From positions 104,293,501 through 104,357,500 of the forward strand of contig NC_133026.1 in assembly GCF_048771995.1 (NCBI RefSeq): a stretch of DNA of 64,000 bases. Direction: 5' to 3'. The translations under genes were made by a program, and so were the position numbers. Each line of letters begins with the position of its first letter. Position 1 is the first letter of the stretch. This document shows, in pieces, positions 27,801-40,029 of this stretch. Source of the DNA: Taeniopygia guttata. Its lineage: Eukaryota; Chordata; Aves; Passeriformes; Estrildidae. The notes beneath the pieces are model-generated. The model had not been told where the DNA came from, searched no databases, and saw only the letters and a list, made by a program, of their open reading frames with translations.

Positions 27801-29724
27801 TACCAACTGGAAAGCTGACTGCTGTGAAAGCATTCTTTCTTTAATCAAAAAGCTACTGCCAGTAGGAGCACTTCCTTTGTGTCCTGCTGCTAGGTTATTG
27901 AGTGTCTAGCTGAGGCTGCTGGTAAGTACATACTGGGAAATGGAGAAATCTGTGCATTTTACCTTTGTCCCTGAAAATCCATTCCAGGCATGCTAACGAT
28001 GCACCTTTTTTTCCTGCACCTCCACAGGTGCCAGCTGCTGGATTCACCATTCATTCAGTGCCCCCCCAAACACACAAATTTATTTACATTTGGGGCAGTC
28101 TTCCAGGAGCTAAATGGCTGTTGATCCTTCTCTTGGCATCAATGTTAGGCAATGCTAGGGGTGTATTTGCTGAAGGAAGGAAGGGTAAGGTAGCATTTCT
28201 TGTCTTTCAAAAACAAAATATGATAAATCACAGTTCATTATGACTCCTATGATAAAAGTACCACACGTGATGAGAACATGTAATCATTTGATTGCAGCTT
28301 CATGAAAACAGTGAGGACTTTTCCCTGCTTCTCCAGCAAGTGTAGACAATGCCACTCAGGGAGATGCTCATGGTGTGCTGTGGAAAAGGGAATGACCATG
28401 CTAAATTGCAGCCCCTGTTCAGTCCTGCCTAGGAGGCCACATCAATGATTCTGTCCTTCTGGAGAGTTCCCAGGAAAAGGCAAGAGTGTTGATTCACATT
28501 CCTGAGAGTGAAAGCTGGTGACTAGATGACTTGGGTTCCTTACATGCCTCTCTTCACCTTCCTCTCCTCTTGGTTTTAGCTGGAGTGTTTACAACCAATC
28601 AGTTTTTATTTCTCCATTGTGGCTGTGCAGTAATAGCATGGACACATATGAGAATTCACAGGTTGGTATTTTCTCTTTTCCTAGTGGAGGGTGCCTGGCA
28701 AATAAAGCAGCTCTATAAGAGCAAGGTTAGATCTGTACCCCTTTCACTGGAGTTTTGATTTTGTTCTGTATTACCCTCTTCATTTCTGGAATGACTGTCT
28801 TTCAAAGTGGCTTATGACTAACACAAATGTATATTATTTCCTTTGTGCTAAAAGACTAGAAGTACAATAGAAACAATTTCCATATTTACATTTTAGTCTA
28901 GTGTTACTTGTTAAAGTGACTGCATCAAAATCTGTCCATTTAATTTTCTTGACATCTTTATCAAAAACTGCCATTTGCAAGGAGAAGATTTTTTTTTTTC
29001 CACATGACAGTGAAGTTCAATCAATTGCTTCAGTGAGTTAAAGGTTATAATGAGCAGATTACAAGTAGGCTAAATATGAGCTCTGGCGCCACTGTCATTA
29101 GAATGGCCCCAGCCTTTTCAGACTGCTGCTAAGTATTCTGAAGAGCAATAGATATGCCCCGATTTCAATTGATCAGTAAAGTAGGAAGGAATGACCCTTT
29201 TGGCAACCTGGGGATGACAAAGAGCATTCAGGAGGATAGTGGGATACATGACCACTATGAAAGGTCAGGCTATCTTGTGGAAATGCTCTTGATCTATTGA
29301 CAAAATAGCTTGGGCTTCATTTGTTCTTTGTTCCAAGACAGACACTGTTATGCCAGGCAATAAACAGAAATCTGCTGAGAGGCAGCATCTCTCCCAGGGG
29401 TTTCCAAGGCATTTACCTTCTTGCCCAGCAACCCTTATTGCCTAATACATAGCATTTCTCACACACTCTCAAACAAATGAGATCAGTGTCATTATCTCTG
29501 TCATTATCCTTTATCAAGGCGGAAAGGGGCTTTGACTCCTTCAAGGTCAAGTTGAAGACAGTGATCAAGCAGCAGCCAGAATCTAGTATTTGGTTGGTTG
29601 AACATTTCCTTTCAGATGGGCAACTTTTTCATCACCTACCAACCCTGACCCCTGGTCTTGAGCTTGGAGAAAAATATCTGCACTAATTTCCCATTATTGC
29701 TCACAATGGACACCTGAGCTACTG

Positions 29725-29749
29725 AAAAAAAAAAAAAAAAAAAAAAAAA
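29725..29749. repeat. Poly(A) tract, 25 nt
   Basis: Uninterrupted A25 followed by an agag-rich run. No retrocopy is recognisable upstream of it. Confidence 0.9.
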
Positions 29750-32700
29750 GCCAACAAGAGAGAGAGAGCAACTTGTATAAAGCCTGTGGGCCAAGTCCTG
29801 CACAGCAATCTGGCTGCCACAAAGCCAGTGTACCAAGTACATCATGAAGACAGCATGGAGCATGGATCTCTAGCCTGAGGCTTGCCCAGGGGTCCTGCAA
29901 TACAGCGAGCCACCTTTCACACAGCCCACCTGTGGGACCTTGGCCTCTGAGCCAGGCAGTGACTGTCAATGGGATCTGCACACACGGCCGGGGGCAGGTT
30001 TTGTTAGGCAGGTTGGACAGGACACAGCTTGTGTGACTGTTCCACAAGCACTGCCCAGTGAGCACGTTTGTGAGTTCCCCTACAGTTCGCATTGCTCCCT
30101 TCTTGTACCTTGGTGTAGGTTCCAGACATCACTGGTTTGCAGCAGTGCCCTTACAGCCCTACCCCACAGAATGAGCACTTCCCTCTTTGCCATTCCAGTC
30201 TGTTTCACTGACACTGCGAATATGTCAAAACCCTCTAAGCACTCAGCTGAACACCCACAAAACCTCTGACTTGATGATATCATGCCTTTTCCCCCTTCAA
30301 CCTACCTTTGCAATTGTTTCCCACAGAAATGTCTCATTTGGTTTATTTTTTTTAATCACTTAGAATCTAGCAAGTACGTACTCAGTTATTTTAAGCTTAT
30401 TTAGGAACAAACCATTATCTCTAGTCAGCCTAAGACTGGAGTCTGTGTATCACCTGTTTTGTTATAAGCCCTCCCCGTTGTCATGGGTGAAATGTGCATA
30501 GTACAACCTGCCTAGATACATAAATGACCTCAGGCACTGTAGTACATGATTCACCACATCCAAGAAAAGTGGGATGGGATGTTGTTCCCACAATGCAGGT
30601 GGGAGCAGCAGAGGAACAGAGACACAGGCAAGGAAAATGTCTTAGCTAGAATCACACAAAGGAGTTCTCACAAAGCTGTTTCAGACATTGGTTTCTCGTA
30701 CCTCAAGCAAATACCCTAAGCAGGGGAGAACTCACAGAACTGGAATCACTGTCGCTTGACTCTCAAGACTGTTTATTCCATGCTGCTGAAGACAATGAGG
30801 GCTGGCACAAGGCTTATGCTCTGTCTGTCCTTTCTATGACACTCCGCAGTTTGCTGAAGATTGGCATGTGGCTTACCCTGACAAAAACCTTTGCTCAGAA
30901 TAAATGTTGACATTGAGTAGTGGTATGTGGGACTGGAAAAAAACCAAATCTGGCATGGCCCTGAGTCCTGGGGATTTGAAACAGCTGGAGCACAACTGCT
31001 ATTACCTCACTGCCAGAAACAGAATGCCTTATGAGGAAATGAGAACTTGAACGTGACTGCAAGTACTGAAACAGCTCAGGGAGATTCAGGGAGATGCAGC
31101 AGTGGCTGGAAAGAGATGGTATGTAAAGGCTGCCTAATTTGAAGAAATGCTTTCCTCACAGGATTAAGGTGATGTTGGCCTTTTTCCCCTTAACAGTGTT
31201 TTGGACTGCCAGTCCAGGGTGGCTATTTTCTTCCTCTGTGGAGTAGAAGGTGATACAGAGTATCTTTCATCTTGAAAGCCCTTTGTGAATTTTTTTTTTG
31301 TGGGTTGAAGGGGTAAGTATATGGAAACAGGAAGTATAAGGTGAAACATGAAACATGGCCACTCAATGAACAGTGGCCACCCAGGTCTGGGCACAAAATG
31401 AATGGTTCCATGCTGGTCCTTCAAATTCACAGACGATCTGAAAAGGTTAATTCTCAAAGTACCAGCTGAGAAAATGGCTCACAATCCTTCTGTTATAGGC
31501 ATTTGGATGTAATGAGGCAGTAAATTCGGCTATGCTTGGCAGTCATATGTGCTGTCAAGGCTCTCTTTATTCATGTGGTCAATAGAGACATGGGAGAAAT
31601 TGTCAACAACTTTGAAGGCTTCTCCAGAGAGCTTACCAGCAATAGGCAACTCTGCTGTAAGACACATTTTAAGGTGACGCTGTGAAAAGGATGGTAACAC
31701 ACATGTAAGTTGTGAATTTTCACAAAATAATTCAATTTGCATTCTTAGAAATTGGGAACACGTATGGTTCTCAGCAAGCCAGTGTGAAAGTGGCCAGTCA
31801 GAATTCCAGGGGCGTATCTGATGCAAGTTGCACATTTCTGCACTTTCTCTTTTTTTGGAATTTTTAACCAATATGACTTGTTCCTTTTTTTTTTTTTTTT
31901 CATAGTGACTTTTCTGCTTGCTGTGCTATCAAAGTGCAGTCTTTTAAATTGTGGGGAACAAAACATCATTTAACAGAAACTGAGACACCAGTGAGTATCA
32001 AACTACTGTGGACACTGAGGGCTCTACATTTTTTTGCTTAGTAGATTGGACCAGAGAAGGGCACTGTCCCCTTGGCTATAGCTTCTGTCCAGAAAATTCT
32101 GTGGGGCAAAGAATAGGGAAAGGTGATGCCCATGGGACCTCAATGTAAGAATGCTTATTAACTGAGAGAGATCCTGGTTGCATGTGGTCGTGATTTTGAA
32201 ATAATCTGTACATACGATTTGCTTTAAAATATCAAATAAAATATAGTTATTGCCGAGTTCTTGAAGACTCTGACCATGCTTAATTTTTGCAGGATGGAAA
32301 ATTGTAGCCACTGCACAATGCTTAGTGCTGGAATTGGTTGGAACATTACAGAGTAATTTTGTGGAACTCTAGCATTTATGAAAGAAAATTTTTTTGCTGA
32401 CTCCTGTTTCTTTGTATACCTTCTCTTGATTTCATCTTTTTTATTCACATATTTTTATCTGAGATTTTCACTTTTTAGCCACTACCCTACTGTATATGCT
32501 GTTGATCTGGGAGCCAAATCTTGCATAATTACATGTTATTATTTATTAAAAATAGTCTTTTTAGGCAGTGATGTGCCATAAAGGCAGCCTAGTTAGAAAG
32601 GAAAATTAGTGAACAAAAGACACGGCTGTACAAAAAAAAACCTGACATAGAAAGAGCTGCCTCGAATTGTGAGCCTGGGGACCAGCCCTGTGAACTAGAG

Positions 32701-34465
32701 AAAAACATCCTTGAAAAGGGCAGCTGGCATCTTTGAAGTGCAGCTGAGGTACCCAGAAACCAGAAACACCCACAGATACCACTGATAAGTGCCAAACAAG
32801 GAGACTGTAACAAAAATTTGTCATGTGAAGGTGGAAAACTAAGTGAAGTCTGAAAAAATAATAGCTCTGAAAGAACTGAAAACAGCATCCCCAGTTGTCT
32901 GTGAAAAATAGAAATTAAACAGGATCTATTGGTTGCTCAATGCCCCACTCCCTTTTATGACTATGTGTTATTAAAACACTTTATGTTTATCCAAAAATGA
33001 ACCTGAGAACTTCTTGGTTAAATCCCATACAACCTTTCTATGAGCATTTGGGCTCCCCCCAGCGACACCTGGCTAAAAAAAAGTCTGTGATACAGATCTT
33101 TTTGGAAATGGGATGGTACCAGCTCTATTACTGTCTAAGTCTGTCCTCCTCCCTTTCAGGAAGGGTTGGTCCCCCAGGTTGTTCCCACCTTTTGAGATGG
33201 TTTTGCTGCTTTTGAAATCTGGTGAATTCACTTCATATGAATAACATAAATATTAATATAAGTAAACATAAAAAATCTGCTGTTATATCATTGATAAATG
33301 TGCTTCATTCATGATAAACAGTAATCTAAAATATTAGATAACTACTTGGCTGCTGCTGTCATTGGTTGTACCACAATACTGATTCACATTATTATTACTT
33401 GATACCATGCTCTTGTTTGATAATATATATTATTGATGGCAGATATTAATTTGAAATAACTTGATAGCTATTCATTCATAATCATTTTACTAACAACAGA
33501 TATATTTTCTAGTGGCAACTTTTGTTGTATTTGTGGTAATCTGTAATAAAGGAAAGAAATTTAGTGGGCAAAGCTTTCACATCTTCATGTATTACAGATT
33601 CCCACAAACCACAGCTATTATCTCTCCACACCTTTTTAAATAATCACTCTACCAATACTGCTTCCATAATGAAACCAGGTTCATATGGATGCTCAATCCT
33701 TAATGCTTTTCAGGAGAAAGTGTCAAATGTTCTTGCTTGCTGTTGAGAACCATTTTGCTTTGGTGTCAGGAATTAATTTTGCATGACAAATGTAAATGTT
33801 ACTTGCATTTTGTGACATTTCATCATAAAGAAAAAAACATCTGTGTGTTATGGCATCACTGTGGTTCCAGTTATTTAATTTGGGTTTTTTTTTTCTAGTT
33901 TATGTGAAAGTTAAAGGTCAACATGGTCAGAAAGTCTAAAGGAACTGGGCTCCATTAGAAGAGTACATGTTTTACTTGGAGTCCAAACTAAAATGGTCTT
34001 ACAGCTCATTTCAGACAGAAGCTGTGTCACTGGCAGGGAGTGTTGCCTTCTGCCCAGAGGAGTCCTTCCCTTCCAACATGCCCTATTCCAGTGTGTGTTC
34101 TCGAGCAGAGATGCAGACGAGCCCCTCTCCCAGGGAAGCTCTACAGCTTCTCTTTGCCTTTCTCATGTCACAGCCGGCAGCGGGGACTGATGTCTGTGTT
34201 CTTAAAGAAGGTGCTTTAATCTGTAGGTCTTTGCTTAGGGTTTGGACAAGAAGCTGCTTTTATTTAAGTCTGGATAATTGGGAGTTTGTTTTCATTTTTT
34301 TTTAATGGCTGAGGGCTTTTTCACAAAAACAACTCCTTACTGAAATCTACAGACTTGGTAATTTAATTGCCTGTGCTACCACTGTCTGCTAGTAAATATT
34401 CGGCCTTCATGTGTTGATCTGTTTGCTAAAGTGAGCAGTCAATTATGGGGAGGAATTCCCTTCAG

Positions 34466-34490
34466 TATTAAGATCTAAAAGATCTTAATA
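34466..34490. repeat. Perfect 11-bp inverted repeat next to a TA microsatellite
   Basis: Arms tattaagatct and agatcttaata are separated by aaa. The palindrome abuts a run of ta/tata units reaching to about 34,545. It could extrude as a hairpin; no function is evident. Confidence 0.85.
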
Positions 34491-34545
34491 TAAGTTATAT
34501 ATACAGTTATATATATCTATATGTATATGTATATATAGTTATCTT
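34491..34545. repeat. TA-rich microsatellite
   Basis: Imperfect alternating ta/tatg units (ttatatatacagttatata and similar), typical decayed (TA)n. Confidence 0.8.
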
Positions 34546-37500
34546 AAAATAACTGGGTATTTCCTTTTCTGAGAGCTGGAGGTATGAGAATAGGGGTGCT
34601 TCTCTGTTTTAATTTGACAGCTAAAATAGTGTGACTTGGCTTTCCTCTTTAATCTCTTACTCCTGTTTGGATAGAGTTTAAAAAGAAGCTGAAAAGGGCT
34701 TATTATCAGCCACTCACAACCATGAAATTAGGCAAACACACATTTGGCAGTGCAACACACGCTGATGAGGGAGGGGTTGTGAGGTTTAGAATATCTGCTG
34801 TTTCCATTCCCTGCTTGCTTCAGAAAAATGGGGAAAAGATTGACAGGCAATCCTCAACTGACTAGCATTACTTAATCTTTTTTTCATCATGCTGTTTTAT
34901 CATGCTATGGGTTTTTTTTTGTTTGTTTTGTTTTTTTGGGTTTTTTTTATATGTCATGCTTGAAGCAGGCTGCCAAGCATTTGCTATCTGCACGGGATGC
35001 AGATACATTATTGGTGGGCTACCAGAGGAGGAAGCTTGTGGTAAGTCATCTTTCTTTCAAAGCTGGAGTTTTGGTACCCTCCATTTTTCTAATCCTGGAC
35101 TTGTCTCATCAGTGTTGATGGGAGTAACTCTATCAGGAACACACCATCAGCCTGTGAGACTGACAGGATGGAGGAACAATTGTAGTGATGAAACCTGGGA
35201 TGTGAGGAGAATTTCATCCAGTTCAGTGTAGTGTGATATTCATTCTTGTTCCTCTACAGAAATACTCACTCCAAAATGGTCTGCTTGGGAGAAAAGAAAG
35301 GTGTGATCTTAAGTACATCTCTACCTGATGAAAACAGGCAATTCGCATCTCTTAGAGTGGGAAGGGGACTGTGTGAGATGAAACCTGTTGTTTGCTTGCA
35401 TCTTCCTGTGTGCCCCAGAAGTGCAATGTCAAACATCAGGTTTGTGCAACAGTGGTGTGTTTTGCCATGTAACTCTTTGCATTGGGTTAGCAAAGAGCTT
35501 GTGCCGATCTCTGCTTCTTCCAAGGATTTATCTGCTTTGCAGTTCTTTTGCAAAAAATATAAATAAAATAGCTAGGGAGAAGAGGGAAGGGCTTATTTGG
35601 CCAAATTTATCCATTTGATTAAAATGCCAGGTTTTGGGAAAAATAAACAAGTAAAGAAAGAAAATCATCCTTCAGTTTTCCCAGATAATGTATTTTGATG
35701 CATTATTTAACAAAATAATATGCTGTTGACTAAAACACAGCCTGACTTCTAATTATTCTTATCTGCTTCAGAACAGAAAATGTTAAAGTATGGATATCTG
35801 ACTTGTTCATGATCCTATTCCTGTCTGGGCTACTCAGACCAGCAGTTAAAACAGGTTTGAATGTTCAATTTTACAGCTGTAAGATTAATAGTATGTGGAA
35901 TGGGAAATGCTAACAGATGATGATCAATTCTCACTGCTTGCTCCTAAACACTTACAAGTTTTGCTGGACTGACTGAAAATCTATCATTACCTTTTGGGGA
36001 GGTAAAAAAGTGGGTTCAATAGCATTGCAGTGATTTTCCTAGTTAGGCAGAGTTTATGAGTGAAGATATATCCATGGAACTAACATAGAAATGGAAATGT
36101 CTTTGTTGGTATATTGTGTGTAACAGTGAGTTTGCATGGGTACAGCTGTTATTGGTTTATGCAAGAGGCTTATGCACATGGGCATTCTCAGAGGAGTGCC
36201 ATGAATTAACCAAAAGTATGATCATTAGGAGTGTTAGTGAAACTACATCAAGTCTGTACTTCGATAGCTACACTGAGAAGCACAGTACTCTTATCCTGTG
36301 GTAACTTAATGGATGAGAAATGGGGATGCCTTCTTCAGAGTCAACATGAACCTCAAAATTTGATAAATGCTGGTTTAATCTAGAAATTCTGGTTGCCATC
36401 ACTTCGAGGGATACTCTGGAACCAAGTAACAGAGTGCCCTTGGCTTCCTTCTTAAAGAGCATCCCTATTGCCAGAGAGAGCTGCATGTGCTTGACTTCCT
36501 CAGCTTATTGGTCTCAGATCAAGTTAATACTGGTATTTTTCTTTCAGAAAATATACACCTTGATATACCTAGCAATACTGTTGCAAAGTTATGGGATGTT
36601 CATACCTGGATTAGAAAAATTTATTATTTGTTACAGTTAGCTGGGATGAGTACTTTGGTTCAGCTGTATGTTACTGATATATCTGATCTCATTTTCTGAT
36701 GGTTTCTTCTAGCTACTTGTGAGGAAAAAATAAAAAGCTTATTCAAATTATATGTAAATTAATATTATTCTAGATGCAGTGTGATGGAGTTATTTGGAGA
36801 TGTATAATTAATTGATCTAACTTTGCTTGCAGTTGCACACATAGGCCTTGAGAGAAGGCTGGATAATGTGTAGTAAACTCTTGAAGTGAGTGTTCTACTT
36901 CTGTGTTTTGTGCTCTGAAAGGACAAAGTGGGCTTAGTCTAACCCTTGCAGGTCTGTGACATGGACAGTGATGACTTTGCTTCCGTCCCTCTCCCAGACA
37001 CTCCCCCTCTCACTACTGCATAATGCTGCATTGCAGGAAAGCAGGAGAGATGAGGGCTGATCACAAGCGAAGATAAACCTGTTTCCACTGACTTATAAAA
37101 CACCGTCACCACTTTATTTTCAGGGTAGGATGAAGTTTACTCACAAGGGAGGAGAAGTAACAAAGAACTTCTTTCTGTAAGACAGTCATGCTAAAATTGT
37201 AAAATCTAGTTTATGGATTCCAGTTTATGACCCCATTAATCATTCAGAAGTGATCTATTTCATGGTCCAAGTGTGCATATACATTCAAAGTAAAAGTGGG
37301 TGCTTATCTACAGGATGATATTTACAGATTGAGATCTATACAAGAAATGATTGGCCAGACAAAATAACTGTGCATATAATTTTTTGCTACTACTGTGTTA
37401 TTTTCTATTTAAAAATAGTGAAATATAGTGAAATATTCACCTAAAATTAGGTGAAATGTTTCTTATATGCATTTATTGACAAATATTGGCTTTTTAAAAT

Positions 37501-38099
37501 CCTGAATAATGATATCAACAAATGTTGATATATTTCAACAAATAGCAGTATTGGATATAGCTGAAGTAGATTTATTACTAAGAATTTTAACCTGTATTTC
37601 TGTGCCAGAAATTCGAGCCTCTGGGGGAGCCCCACTACCAGGATTGTCTTCTAGAAGATTTAAAGTGCCTTTTATATCCAGAGAGGCTTCCTGTTAATAA
37701 TTTTTAATGGATATTTGGCCAAAAATAAGCTGGAAAATAAGTTATTCAAACTAAAATATTTGAGTTAAAATGAAAAAGTAGATGGAAGTCACTCATTTTT
37801 ATTTTGAAAGGTTACTCTGTTGACTGCTGTGGGTCAGATTCTTTGCCCCATATGTTCACTGACACACTACAGCTGCTGACCTACTCTGGCTGCCGCAGTG
37901 CAGCACAAAGCTTTCATGGGATGCCATAAATCATGGAATGCTGAACCCAGAATTGTGTCAATATAGAATGGCAAGAGCCTGAAGAGCCTGCAGAGGAATT
38001 ATGATGTAATTTTCAGATGATTCATTTTTTTTAGAAAAAAAATTTCCTTGTGTGGGAGAGAAATGCTGCTCCAACAACTCATCTTATTTAAACTATTGC

Positions 38100-38101
<2 letters not shown>

Positions 38102-38133
<32 letters not shown>
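38102..38133. repeat. Poly(T) tract, about 32 nt
   Basis: Long uninterrupted T run located 343 nt before the first ENOSF1 relic exon. It could be the reverse complement of a retrocopy tail, but no retrocopy body is recognised. Length is likely unstable. Confidence 0.9.
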
Positions 38134-38134
<1 letters not shown>

Positions 38135-38476
38135 TCAGGAAGCTTTTCTGCTGAAAATTTCAGTCAGCCATGTCCAGGTTTTAGGGTGCTTTACTTAAAT
38201 ATATGCTGCCAAAGATATACCCATTCCCACAGAAGACTACCCTCCTTCCTACAGGTCCTGATCTGCTTAGTTTGAACCTAGTCGGGATATTGACATAGTC
38301 ATTGCAACGCTACATAAGCACAGCTAAAAGTACAATACAGACAGAACAGCAATTCCAACTTTTCATTTGCTTTCTATTTCCTGAACTTCTAACTCCATAA
38401 AAATTTTGCAGTTTGTCAGGAAAAACAGCTATCTAGAAAGCCTCACTGTATTTCACTCTTATTTTTCTTATCCCAG

Positions 38477-38623
38477 ATGCTGAATGCAAAGCAAAAATGG
38501 GAAATAAAGGAAGCAATACAGTGGGTCATGGAACCATCTGGGTTTAAAGCCTCGTGTATTAAGGAGCCAACTTTTCCAGATGAGGATATACATATCCAGA
38601 TGGGACATGCAACTGTTTCAAAG
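38477..38623 (+). pseudogene. ENOSF1: ENOSF1 relic exon A (metal-binding exon)
   Basis: An intact-looking acceptor (ttcttatcccag) precedes 49 open codons aligning to human MMDANQRWDVPEAVEW and on to IEEPTSPDDILGHATISK. Matches include QKW, EAIQW, FK, EPT, PD and GHATVSK. The Asp of DANQ, a metal ligand in the superfamily, is Asn here. The first Glu of IEEP, the second ligand by analogy with enolase IEDP, is Lys. About four residues are inserted before GHAT. After the final Lys codon the sequence is cttgga, so no GT donor follows. Confidence 0.85.
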
Positions 38624-39773
38624 CTTGGAGATTTAATATTTTATTTCAATAATACTACAGTGACTCCAGGACTGATGTAATGTTGATACTGTTCCTTCAC
38701 ATATTCAGAGTTCAGTTTGACCTAGAGATTCAGAATACTATTAAATGTATTTGCTATAGGATCTTAATACATATTCTGCATCTGTATTCCCTTAAGATTA
38801 AATAAATAGTTTCTTTCTAAAAAAATATGTAAAAGGACTGCAATGTTTGGATAAGGAAAGCAGCCAACATTTACTATGAAATGGGAATGGACTTTTTTTT
38901 TTCTAAATGCATGGTTTCCAGTGGAAAATTGGAAGTTTGGTTCAGAATTTGTGTTCTCAACATGCTATACTTAGCAGCACTGTTAAAACCCCAGATCTAC
39001 TGCATGCGTATTTCTTTACCACTGCATACACCCTGTTATTTAATGCTTTACATTGCTTATGGACAAGAGAAAGCAGAAAAAAAAATCAATAAAAAGTTTT
39101 ATAACATGTTACGTTTTCTATAAAACACATAGAAAACAGTGCGCTGTTATTCCATCCTTTGTGCTACTGAGTAACTCCACTGGGAATTTGGAAAACCAGA
39201 AGCAAATCTTGAATGTTTGTTATTTCCTTGAAGACCTTAACGGTGCTAGGAATTAGTGCTGCAACCAGAGAACATGTGAGTATATATATAAATACTTTGG
39301 GCTTTTTCCTAATTACTGTTTGTTTAATGAATCTACTGCATAACCTTTGGAGCAGGTGCCAAAACTATTTTGCATAAGTTAAACACTAAAGCTGAAAATT
39401 ACTTGATCTCTATTTCAGCAATTCCCTACCAAGGTTGCCTCTCTTCATCTTATCTCCCTGGCTCATTTGTCCCTACACAATTTCTGTGAACAACCAGGAA
39501 ATATCTGGGCTTTTTTTTTTTTTTTCACTAGTATTATGAAAGTAATTGCTAAAATTTCATATTCCTACATCAGTGAGAAATATGAAAGAATACATCCTGT
39601 GGTTGTGATTGCCCATATGAAGGGTAGAGAAGCAAGGTACAAAGACGAAATCCATGCTGCTCTGTGGAGCACACTGCAGGTCCATGAGACAGCCTGTTGA
39701 TATCCCCTGTAGCCCAAGGATGATTATCCAGCTCTCATTTTCATTTTGCTCTGTGGGTTTGACACTTCAGCCA

Positions 39774-39814
39774 GTGTTTTGCTGAAGCAAAACACTTTTG
39801 CTGAAGCAAAACAC
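39774..39814. repeat. Duplicated short hairpin
   Basis: gtgttttgct and agcaaaacac form perfect arms around ga (39,774-39,795). The second half is then repeated as ttttgctgaagcaaaacac, giving two adjacent stem-loops. No mobile-element ends are recognised. Confidence 0.8.
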
Positions 39815-40029
39815 TGCAGAGCAGTGCATGTGTAGACATGTAGTGGCCGTATGAAGGAGTGGAGTTTAGAAGGGAGAGGTTCAAGGCTCCTCTAATTGCA
39901 CAAACTCTATTTGAGCTGCCCTAACTCAGCTGTAAATATCAACATTCCAGGAAATCACGCTGTTAACAAGCTGCAAGTCATCCCTGGAGCTCCCTCAAGG
40001 ACAGATGTATCCTCTCACCCAACAGAGAA

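Larger units (their letters stand above)
24831..38476. other. Intergenic region and presumed eroded 5' part of the ENOSF1 locus
   Basis: This is about 13.6 kb in which the N-terminal exons of ENOSF1 would be expected from synteny. I looked for matches to the N-terminal half of human ENOSF1 (for example MHTDPDYSAAYV, GITFTLGKG, AVLNAVWDLWAK, RFKVKVG) and found none I would defend. Simple sequence present: A25 at 29,725-29,749, T16 at 31,885-31,900, a TA-rich microsatellite at about 34,491-34,545 and T32 at 38,102-38,133. No intact gene is visible. Confidence 0.6.

Noticed and set aside
34936-35118. Open frame with AG and GT-like ends (CLKQAAKHLLSARDADTLL..)
   Set aside because: No resemblance to ENOSF1 or any family I know; splice-like dinucleotides are common by chance.
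37509-37697. Plus-strand reading containing RRFKV, recalling the ENOSF1 RFKVKVG motif
   Set aside because: Only about four residues match and the surrounding sequence does not continue the alignment, so it was not called a fourth relic exon.
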